A DNA stretch of 64,000 bases from Bacteriovoracaceae bacterium (GTDB lineage Bacteria; Bdellovibrionota; Bacteriovoracia; Bacteriovoracales; Bacteriovoracaceae), in NCBI GenBank assembly GCA_019752535.1, contig JAIEMA010000005.1, positions 62,001 through 126,000 on the forward strand, written 5' to 3'. The translations under genes and the position numbers were made by a program. The notes below the pieces were generated by a model that made no database searches, was not told the DNA's origin, and saw only the letters and a program-made list of their open reading frames with translations. This document shows positions 8,815-15,344 of the stretch, piece after piece (the stretch's first letter is position 1; every line of letters begins with the position of its first letter).

Positions 8815-9294
8815 ATGAAGATGTTTTTGGTTTTAAGCCTGTTATCAAGTTCTCTGTATGCAGGCCAGATGCGCACCTTTGCCACTGATGGCTGCACGAT
8901 GGCTCCGGATGGAACCGTTTATCGCCGTGGCCTCTGGCATGAATGTTGTGTCGCCCATGACCTCCGCTTCTGGGGAGGAGGAACAAAAGAAGAAAGAATT
9001 CTAGCTGATAAAAGTCTTAAGCAGTGTGTGACTGACAAAGCTGGTGTCGTGATTGCGAATCTTTTCTTTGCTGGTGTTCGCGCCGGAAGCGCCTCACCAT
9101 GGAAGATCCCAAGCAAGAAATGGGGCAACGCCTGGTTTGATCTTGCTGGATATCGCAAGCTCTCAGAAATTGAAATTCAAGAATTGATGACTGAAGTGAT
9201 GAAGCTTGATCTCAAAGAAGATATTCGAAATGAATATCTTCTCGAATTAGAAAATAGATTAAAAACTAAAGACGACGAAGAAGAAACGATGTGA
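8815..9294 (+). CDS. Secreted phospholipase A2-like protein
   Basis: A 159-residue protein with a signal peptide (1-17, ending LYAG). The mature part starts FATDGCTMAPDGT and carries W-HECCVAHDLRFWGGG: the CCxxHD catalytic signature of phospholipase A2 (Cys44-Cys45, His48, Asp49), with Cys27 as a likely disulfide partner. In secreted PLA2 enzymes His activates water and Asp helps position calcium. Here the calcium loop before the motif is short, so phospholipase activity is an inference. The C-terminal 40 residues are charged and helical. Translation probably starts on a leaderless mRNA. Its last 29 bp overlap the 3' end of the convergent hydrolase gene. Confidence 0.7.
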   Translation: MKMFLVLSLLSSSLYAGQMRTFATDGCTMAPDGTVYRRGLWHECCVAHDLRFWGGGTKEERILADKSLKQCVTDKAGVVIANLFFAGVRAGSASPWKIPSKKWGNAWFDLAGYRKLSEIEIQELMTEVMKLDLKEDIRNEYLLELENRLKTKDDEEETM

Positions 9295-10099
9295 TTTTCC
9301 CTGCGTGGATCGTGCCTGCTTTAATTAATGCATTTCTGTGAGCAGAATTAATTCTAAACACCAAGGGCTCTTTCACGGCATCTCTCAGTTGCAACTGATA
9401 CTTCGTGGGAACTGTCGTATCGCTATTAGCAATAAATAAATACATCGAATTTGGCTGGATATTTCCGGCTACACTTAAGGGATCATGAGGAATAGCGGCT
9501 CTGAGCGCTTCTTCATAAGCTTGCGCGTTTGGAAATCCAAGAGTCGAAAGACGTGTCTCTCTTTGCTTGACCACTAACTCTTGATCACTTGTCGCTAAAA
9601 CTCCAGCAGCATTTCCCGCACCAGCGGCAATCACACTTGCGATAATTCTGGGCTCAGAGCCTGCGACATAAGCTGAGAGCATGCCTCCAAGACTCATTCC
9701 GAGAATTCCATAACGACCAGTGAATTTATTTTCAGATTCAAGAATATCAATAATGCTGCTCACTCCGCCTTGCGCTCGAACGTAAGATTCATCATGAATC
9801 GAGAGATCAACAGCTTCTCTTTCTGGGGCCACAATCTTTACGACTTGAACGATATAAGCGGCCATACCGTTAGCGCAGAATTTAGCCGCAAGTCTTCTAT
9901 CTAGAACTGTTTCTCCCACAATCGGTGGGACGATAAAAACGACTGAGCTTTTTTTAGCTGGCACATACTCTTTGGTCGAAATATCCCAAGGAGTCTGATC
10001 GATGGGATCAACGGTTTTAAAAACTCTCTCGGCCCCTGTGCATTGAGCGAAAGAGAAAGTACTAAAAAGAAGCGAAGTTAAAATAAATAAATTTTTCAT
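9266..10099 (-). CDS. Secreted alpha/beta hydrolase
   Basis: A 277-residue exported protein (signal peptide 1-19, ending FSFAQ). It has the alpha/beta-hydrolase order: strand VVFIVPPIVG, nucleophile elbow GMSLGG (Ser136), acid in NSDTTVP (Asp227) and His254 in NSAHRN. The substrate is unknown; esterase, lipase and peptidase activities all occur in this fold. The ATG at 10099 is chosen because it begins the signal peptide. An upstream in-frame start would add 14 charged residues before it. TATATA ends 6 nt before this ATG, and the intervening bases include AAGG, so either a leaderless or a very short-spaced start is possible. It overlaps the phospholipase-like gene tail to tail. Confidence 0.8.
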   Translation of the reverse strand: MKNLFILTSLLFSTFSFAQCTGAERVFKTVDPIDQTPWDISTKEYVPAKKSSVVFIVPPIVGETVLDRRLAAKFCANGMAAYIVQVVKIVAPEREAVDLSIHDESYVRAQGGVSSIIDILESENKFTGRYGILGMSLGGMLSAYVAGSEPRIIASVIAAGAGNAAGVLATSDQELVVKQRETRLSTLGFPNAQAYEEALRAAIPHDPLSVAGNIQPNSMYLFIANSDTTVPTKYQLQLRDAVKEPLVFRINSAHRNALIKAGTIHAGKITSFLLRRL

Positions 10100-10206
10100 C
10101 CACCTTATATAGCGAATGTCGTTAATTAAGGGACTTAACAAGACTTATACATAACCTTTTTACCGCCCCCTAGACGATCCGTTTAGGCTTTTGCCAGGAT
10201 GGGGCC

Positions 10207-11091
10207 ATGAAAATCTTCTTATTCCTCCTCACCCTCTCCTTGGGAGCATGGGCCCAGGTTGATATTGATAATGAGCTGGCTCACCACACATCCCTCAATG
10301 GGACAATTGCTCGCTTAGATGCCTTTTCTAGTGACTATATTGGCTTACCCTATGGCGATGGGGGTCCGCTTGGTGAGGGAGCTCAAGGCCGCTATGACCA
10401 AGACCCGCTTTGGCGCTTCGATACTTTTGATTGCACTACGTTTGTAGAAACAATGATCTCCTTAGCGCTTTCAAGTAATGCCGATGAATTTCAACTTCAT
10501 ATGCGTGAAATTCGCTATGCGGACGGACGTGTTGATTATGTTTCAAGAAACCATTTCCCTAGTCGCGACTGGATTCCCAATAATATTCAAAATGGTTATC
10601 TTGAAGATCTCACCCATCAACTCGTAGATCCTCAAAATATTCTGACAGCTAGGGCCTTAATTGATCTCCCACGTCACTACCAAATGAAAAAACTCGATGA
10701 ACTTCGCGTTTTCGACATCCCTCAAAGAGAATTAACTCTTCGATTAGAAGAGTGGAGAGCCGAAGGTTTAAACCTTAAAGCCGAATACGCCACCCTCGAT
10801 TATATTGCTATTGATTGGCTGGTAAAACATCCTGAAGTTTTAAGAAAAATTCCACACGGAAGTATTGTGAATTTTGTGCGTCCGAACTGGGATCTCACAA
10901 GTGTTGCAGGCACGCATATGAATGTCTCTCATCAAGGCTTTATCTTTCAAGTCAATGGAATCACTATGCTACGCCACGCCTCTTCAGGTGGGGACAAACA
11001 TGTGCGCCAAGAGCCCTTCATGGACTATATTAAAAAGTTCGTGGGGCATGCCACTCTAAAGGGTGTGCATTTCATGGGAATCACTAAGTAA
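10207..11091 (+). CDS. Secreted DUF1460 amidase-like protein
   Basis: A 294-residue protein with a signal peptide (1-16, ending AWAQ). The motif FDTFDCTTFVET around Cys76, followed by a YVSRNHFPSRDW segment (His116) and a later GTHMNVSHQGF, is the pattern of DUF1460, an NlpC/P60-like papain fold annotated as N-acetylmuramoyl-L-alanine amidase-like. Cys76 and a histidine would form the catalytic pair. It probably cleaves peptidoglycan peptides or related amides in the periplasm or in prey. AGGATGGGG supports the start. It is a single gene, followed by the protease lipoprotein 50 bp on. Confidence 0.8.
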   Translation: MKIFLFLLTLSLGAWAQVDIDNELAHHTSLNGTIARLDAFSSDYIGLPYGDGGPLGEGAQGRYDQDPLWRFDTFDCTTFVETMISLALSSNADEFQLHMREIRYADGRVDYVSRNHFPSRDWIPNNIQNGYLEDLTHQLVDPQNILTARALIDLPRHYQMKKLDELRVFDIPQRELTLRLEEWRAEGLNLKAEYATLDYIAIDWLVKHPEVLRKIPHGSIVNFVRPNWDLTSVAGTHMNVSHQGFIFQVNGITMLRHASSGGDKHVRQEPFMDYIKKFVGHATLKGVHFMGITK

Positions 11092-11140
11092 AAAATTCAC
11101 AGCGACAGTTCATAAAGGATTTAAGCCCTATGCTTAGAGG

Positions 11141-11941
11141 ATGAATCGAATCATTCTCCTACTCGCTTTATGCCTTACGGTTGTGGCCTGCTCAAAGGGG
11201 AACTCAAGTTCTGCCCGAAAGAAAGTCACACTTACTCCAGAAATGATGAATATGTTAATGGCCCAGCAGGATCTCAGCTGTCCCACTGGTGACTGCCCTG
11301 ATTCCATCGCCAGATTATTTATCATTAACTTTGAAGATGCAGAAAATAGCTCAATGTGCTCCGGTTCACTTGTAGGTGAGCGCTTATTACTGACAAACTC
11401 TCATTGCATTGAACACGGCTCTCTTGAGCAAGTCTGCGATGGATTCTACGCTGTCTTTAAAACTCAGGCCGGTGGGTATGAGATAGCTCGCTGCAATCAA
11501 GTCTTATTTAGGCACAATCATATCGGTCGTTCACGTACAGATTTATCTAATCAAGATTATGCCTTAATTGAACTGGATAGAACTATTCATACAACCCCTC
11601 TAAAAATTAATCGCGAAGGTTTTAAAAGTGGAGACACAGTTCACCCCTTTGTCGTGGATCATGTCACTGCGGCTGAAGGTCGAATCATTAAATTAAACTG
11701 TGAAGTTTCGACTGATACCTCTAACGGAAGAGATAACGTACTTGAACATTGTCCCGCCATACCTGGTAACTCTGGTTCGGCCATTATTAGTGAATCGGGA
11801 GAAATCGCTGGAGTACTTTACGCTGCTCAAGACACAATTGTTGATGAGAGAAGTGACCTCACCTCTCGAATCAATGAGGACACGATCTCTCTTGGCTTTC
11901 CCATGAAAAGTATCTTAGAGGATTTAGATCAATGGCTTTAA
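11141..11941 (+). CDS. Trypsin-like serine protease lipoprotein
   Basis: A 266-residue protein with a lipoprotein signal (lipobox TVVAC, acylated Cys17). The chymotrypsin-fold triad is visible: His88 in TNSHC, Asp139 in NQDYALIEL and Ser211 in PGNSGSA. Cys73-Cys89 and other cysteines fit the fold's disulfides. It is probably held on a membrane facing the periplasm or outside and cleaves proteins. A TATGCT hexamer (11129-11134) lies 6 nt before the ATG, so the mRNA may be leaderless; the AGAGG touching the ATG is too close to act as a normal ribosome site. Confidence 0.86.
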   Translation: MNRIILLLALCLTVVACSKGNSSSARKKVTLTPEMMNMLMAQQDLSCPTGDCPDSIARLFIINFEDAENSSMCSGSLVGERLLLTNSHCIEHGSLEQVCDGFYAVFKTQAGGYEIARCNQVLFRHNHIGRSRTDLSNQDYALIELDRTIHTTPLKINREGFKSGDTVHPFVVDHVTAAEGRIIKLNCEVSTDTSNGRDNVLEHCPAIPGNSGSAIISESGEIAGVLYAAQDTIVDERSDLTSRINEDTISLGFPMKSILEDLDQWL

Positions 11942-12081
11942 TATAACAGTTCTGTTTCTTCTAGAACCGAGACCAAAATAGCTATTTGTTAGAAAATACC
12001 ACCTTATTGGGGCCACCTTGCCACTATCCGTAACCAACTTGAGGTTGTTAATTAATAGATAACTACACACAGGAGTTTTCT

Positions 12082-12657
12082 ATGAAATTGCTATTTAGCC
12101 TTTCTGCCCTTTTATTATCACTTAATGTCTTTGCTCAACGAGTAGATATGGAAATCAACGGCCGTCCCTACTCTTGCGTTCCAAGAAGCGGCGGAACACC
12201 AGGCGGCGGAGATGCTGGAAGCTGCGCGACTGTAGCGTACTCAGGCCCTTTCTCTAGAGAAGAGTCGATCAGACTTTGCGCTGGTTCGAGATCTGAAGCG
12301 CCTGCACGCTGTGCCATCGCTGCTTACTCTGGACCTTTTTCAAAAGAAGAATCAATTAATCTTTGTGCTGGAGCCTATTCAACTGGCCCTTCAGAGTGTG
12401 CCGTAAAAGCCTACACAGGTATTTTTTCAAAATCTGAAAGTTTAGATCTTTGCAGCAGTCCCTACGCTTCAGTGGCAACAGCTACTTGTGCCATCAATGC
12501 ATACTCTGGCGCTTACAACAGACAAGAAGCCATTAATCTTTGTCGTAATTCAAAATCTCTTGGCTTAACTGCCGAACTCCTCACAAAAGAAGAGTCCGAG
12601 CAATTAATGATTGAAGCCAACGAGAAAGCGATGCGCGAAGGTGTTTACAAGCGCTAA
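12082..12657 (+). CDS. Secreted protein with four Cys-paired tandem repeats
   Basis: A 191-residue exported protein (signal peptide 1-18). After an N-terminal CVPRSGGTPGGGD region come four repeats of about 29 residues of the form C-A-x-x-A-Y-S-G-P-F-S-x-E-E-S-I-x-L-C (Cys48/66, 77/95, 106/124, 136/154), each with exactly 18 residues from first to second Cys. The tail is helical and charged. No family is recognised. The even spacing suggests each repeat folds as a small unit closed by its own disulfide. AGGAG lies before the ATG. The stop codon overlaps the stop of the convergent glutaredoxin gene. Confidence 0.75.
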   Translation: MKLLFSLSALLLSLNVFAQRVDMEINGRPYSCVPRSGGTPGGGDAGSCATVAYSGPFSREESIRLCAGSRSEAPARCAIAAYSGPFSKEESINLCAGAYSTGPSECAVKAYTGIFSKSESLDLCSSPYASVATATCAINAYSGAYNRQEAINLCRNSKSLGLTAELLTKEESEQLMIEANEKAMREGVYKR

Positions 12658-13010
12658 GCCTTAATCTTTCCCTCTTTAATTTGTTGGGCGGTTTCTTGAT
12701 AGCCGCCCACAAGTTTACCATTCACAAAAACTTGTGGATAAGTAGGCCATCCGCTCCATAACTTGATTGCTAATCTTTTTTTCTAGTTAGAAAAATAACT
12801 TCCATACTCAAGATACTTAAATGGAACATTGGCTTCCGTGAGTGCTTTACGCGCTTTACTCACCACTGGGTTTTGCGCCATACCGACAACAACAACTTTA
12901 TTATTGGCGACGGCATCTTTGACTTCCTTCACAATATCTGGATGAAAACTTGTGATCGCGGCTAAGGCTTCCGGTGACAAAGAATCATTTGCTAAAATAT
13001 CTCTACTCAT
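12654..13010 (-). pseudogene. Glutaredoxin-like protein split by an in-frame amber codon
   Basis: The frame from the ATG at 13010 encodes 75 residues ending KYLEYGSYFSN, then a TAG (12783-12785, codon 76). It continues in the same frame for 42 more codons (KKRLAIKLWSGWPTYPQVF, then VNGKLVGGYQETAQQ) to a TAG at 12654. The family normally has Trp exactly at codon 76 (YxSxW), so TGG to TAG is a single change. The downstream half keeps the WPTxPxVF and GG motifs perfectly, so decay would be recent. The protein lacks the CxxC or CGFS redox site (GMAQNP instead), a known feature of this subfamily. The ATG overlaps the stop of the ABC exporter gene (ATGA), so they share a transcript. Confidence 0.8.
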
Positions 13011-14746
13011 ACATTCTCCCTGTTTTGTTCAAACTGTTTTTCTACTAATTTATGGTACTGACCGTTTTCATTTTTCATTAGTTCTTGATGACTTCCAGTC
13101 TCCACAATTTGTCCGTCTTGCATCACGAGTATTCGATCAGCGCGCTTAACGGTTGATAATCTATGGGCTATGACCATTGTGGTTCTCTTCCCCATTAGCT
13201 CTTCTAAGGCTTTCTGAACCAGATGTTCGCTTTCCGCATCAAGAGCACTGGTGGCTTCATCGAGAATGAGAAGTTTGGGATTTTTTAAAATAGCTCTTGC
13301 AATCGCCACACGTTGCTTCTGACCACCAGAGAGCTGGATCCCTCTCTCACCGACTAAGGTTTCATATTGATCAGGAAATCCCATGATGAAGTCATGAGCA
13401 AAAGCAAGCTTAGAAGCATTGATGACTTCTTCTCTAGAGGCTTGAGGCTTACCGTAACGAATATTATCAAACAATGATTCGGAAACTAAAATTGGCTCCT
13501 GAGAAACCAGCCCAATGGATTCACGAAGATCATTAAGGTGATACTGATTAATCGGATGGCCACCGATAAGAATATTGCCCGAAGAAACGTCATAAAATCG
13601 CATCAATAACTGAACAAGAGTTGATTTACCCGCACCAGATATTCCAACGACCGCTACTGTTTCTTGAGGAGCTATCGAGAAATTTATTCCTTTGAGCACT
13701 GGATACTCTGCACGAGCTGGGTAGGAGAAAGTCACATCCTTAAATTCAAGTTGCCCATCCTTCTTCTCTATTCTTCTCTCGCCACTTTTAATCACAGGAT
13801 GCATTTCAAGAATGCCAAATATTCTCTCACTGGCGCCAAAAGCCGACATGAAATCCGTCCAAAGGCTTCCTAACATTCCCACAGAAAATGCGACGGTCAT
13901 CACGTAAAGAAGAAACGAAGTCAGAGTTCCAACTGTCATCTCTTGAGAGATCACCATGGTTCCGCCGTACCAAACGATAAAGACGAGCGAAGCAAAGCCA
14001 ACCATCGAGACAAGATTCGTAAAACTCGCGATCACGCGGATTTTGCTTTTTGAAATTTTAAATGATTCTTCAAGACGATGACTGTAGCGATTGATCTCAA
14101 ATTTTTCTTGAGCAAAAGCTTTCACTGTTCGAATGCCTGAGATCCCTTCTTCTGCCACGCCTGTTGAAGTGGCGAGCGCATCTTGAGTGTTTCTTGATAT
14201 GGCTTTTACTTTTTTTCCAAATCTAGCAGCGAGAAGACCCAAAGGTGGAATGATGACTAAGATAAAAATGGTGAGTTTGTAGGAAGTCATAAACAACATC
14301 ACCAAGCCCCCCACCGCTTGAGCAAGTGCTCTGACCAACATTGAAATGTTCACGCTTAAGGCATTTTGAAGTAAGGCCGTATCACTTGAGAGTCTTCCAA
14401 TGAGCTCACCGGTTTTCTGGCGGTCAAAGAAGACCATATCTTGATTGAGTATCTGCGAGAAGAGTTTCTCTCTTAACCGCTTGACTGTTTTTTCACCGGC
14501 CAAAGTAAAGAAGTAGTAACGAAGAGCAGAGGTTACTGACTGAATGACGAATAAACCTAAGGCAAACAGGGCGGCTAAATTAAGTTGGCTTTGATCTTTG
14601 TTGGCAATTGCTTCATCAATAATACGTTTAATCGAGTGAGGATAGGCCAGAAGAGCGGCACTACTGATGGCCAGGAATAACATCCCCCAACCTAAGAGAG
14701 GCCATTCTTCGCGACTGAGTTTTAAAAGTTTTTTCAAAGTTTTCAT
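13007..14746 (-). CDS. ABC exporter, fused membrane and ATPase domains (MsbA/ABCB type)
   Basis: A 579-residue half-transporter: six membrane helices in residues 1-310, then a nucleotide-binding domain with Walker A GISGAGKST (near 370), the LSGGQKQR signature and Walker B LLILDEATSALD. Such proteins dimerise and export lipids, lipid A, peptides or drugs; the substrate cannot be read from sequence. It is divergent from the XRE regulator across a 56-bp region made of two palindromes, so that regulator very likely controls it. A TACATA box ends 6 nt before the ATG and there is no Shine-Dalgarno, so a leaderless mRNA is likely. The glutaredoxin-like gene follows with a 4-nt overlap. Confidence 0.9.
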   Translation of the reverse strand: MKTLKKLLKLSREEWPLLGWGMLFLAISSAALLAYPHSIKRIIDEAIANKDQSQLNLAALFALGLFVIQSVTSALRYYFFTLAGEKTVKRLREKLFSQILNQDMVFFDRQKTGELIGRLSSDTALLQNALSVNISMLVRALAQAVGGLVMLFMTSYKLTIFILVIIPPLGLLAARFGKKVKAISRNTQDALATSTGVAEEGISGIRTVKAFAQEKFEINRYSHRLEESFKISKSKIRVIASFTNLVSMVGFASLVFIVWYGGTMVISQEMTVGTLTSFLLYVMTVAFSVGMLGSLWTDFMSAFGASERIFGILEMHPVIKSGERRIEKKDGQLEFKDVTFSYPARAEYPVLKGINFSIAPQETVAVVGISGAGKSTLVQLLMRFYDVSSGNILIGGHPINQYHLNDLRESIGLVSQEPILVSESLFDNIRYGKPQASREEVINASKLAFAHDFIMGFPDQYETLVGERGIQLSGGQKQRVAIARAILKNPKLLILDEATSALDAESEHLVQKALEELMGKRTTMVIAHRLSTVKRADRILVMQDGQIVETGSHQELMKNENGQYHKLVEKQFEQNRENV

Positions 14747-14752
14747 AAGACA

Positions 14753-14795
14753 TATGTAAAGTCTGCTTTACATTATGTAAAGTTTAGTTTACATA
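14753..14795. promoter_or_regulatory. Divergent leaderless promoters built from two 20-bp palindromes
   Basis: Palindrome 1 (14754-14773) is ATGTAAAG-tctg-CTTTACAT and palindrome 2 (14775-14794) has the same arms around TTTA; their centres are 21 bp apart, two helical turns. For the regulator the -35 is TTTACA (14767-14772) and the -10 TACATA (14790-14795), 17 bp apart and 7 nt before the ATG. For the exporter the minus-strand -35 is TTTACA (14781-14776) and the -10 TACATA (14758-14753), again 17 bp apart and 6 nt before the ATG. Each palindrome arm serves as -35 for one gene or -10 for the other. A repressor bound here would shut both promoters. The likely binder is the XRE protein encoded alongside. 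Confidence 0.75.
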
Positions 14796-14802
14796 TATTT
14801 TT

Positions 14803-15078
14803 ATGAATCTTTCAAACACACTTAAAGAGCTGCGCCTAAAAAAAGGTGGCCTCTCTCAACAGCAGCTCGCCGAAATGGTGGGGTGTTCTAGGCAGTCCAT
14901 CATTGCCATAGAGACAGGTTGTAAAAACCCTTCAGTGGAGTTAGCACTTAAAATTTCTTTGGCCCTTGATACTCCCGTCAATGAGCTGTTCTCATTAGAA
15001 GAGGGCAAGGAGAAGGAAAAATTTTGTCAAAAGATCAGTGATTTTTTTAATCTATGGAAGAAGAAATCAAAAACCTAA
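14803..15078 (+). CDS. XRE-family (Cro/CI-type) transcriptional regulator
   Basis: A 91-residue protein. Residues 5-60 form an HTH_3 domain (LKELRLKKGGLSQQQLAEMVGCSRQSIIAIETG, read here in pieces: LSQQQLAEMVGCSRQSI is the helix-turn-helix), close to the small YgzD-like regulators. The tail is short and basic. It probably binds the two palindromes directly upstream, repressing itself and the divergent ABC exporter. No Shine-Dalgarno precedes the ATG. Its last 12 bp overlap the convergent S4-like gene. Confidence 0.87.
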   Translation: MNLSNTLKELRLKKGGLSQQQLAEMVGCSRQSIIAIETGCKNPSVELALKISLALDTPVNELFSLEEGKEKEKFCQKISDFFNLWKKKSKT

Positions 15079-15324
15079 AATATCGACGTAGGTTTTGCCC
15101 TTAGCTAGAGCTGAAGATGACTTAGCCCTTTGGCCCTTAATAAGAATCTTTTTTTGATTAAATAATTCTTTGAGTGCTGTTCTCGAGATGTTTCTTAGCT
15201 TTTCATTCTCTTCTTGGTCTCTTAATGCATTTAACAGTACGTTATCCATACGAGACTCTGGTTGCTCGAGTTCAATCACGATTCTAAAAGCATTAGGCAC
15301 AATCGCAGGAATAGATTCAGACAT
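15067..15324 (-). CDS. Small S4-like RNA-binding protein
   Basis: An 85-residue protein. Residues 40-83 (LRNISRTALKELFNQKKILI and then KGQRAKSSSALAKGKTYVDI) follow the S4 pattern: a helix ending in a basic SR-x-x-L-K-x-L segment, then a K-G-Q-x-A-K-x-S turn and a final strand. In pseudouridine synthases this domain is the N-terminal RNA-binding part. Here it stands alone, so it may bind RNA or ribosomes without catalysis. AGAGG supports the start. The S4 assignment is by pattern and is moderate. Confidence 0.5.
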   Translation of the reverse strand: MSESIPAIVPNAFRIVIELEQPESRMDNVLLNALRDQEENEKLRNISRTALKELFNQKKILIKGQRAKSSSALAKGKTYVDILGF

Positions 15325-15344
15325 AAATTACCTCTCAGTACTCA

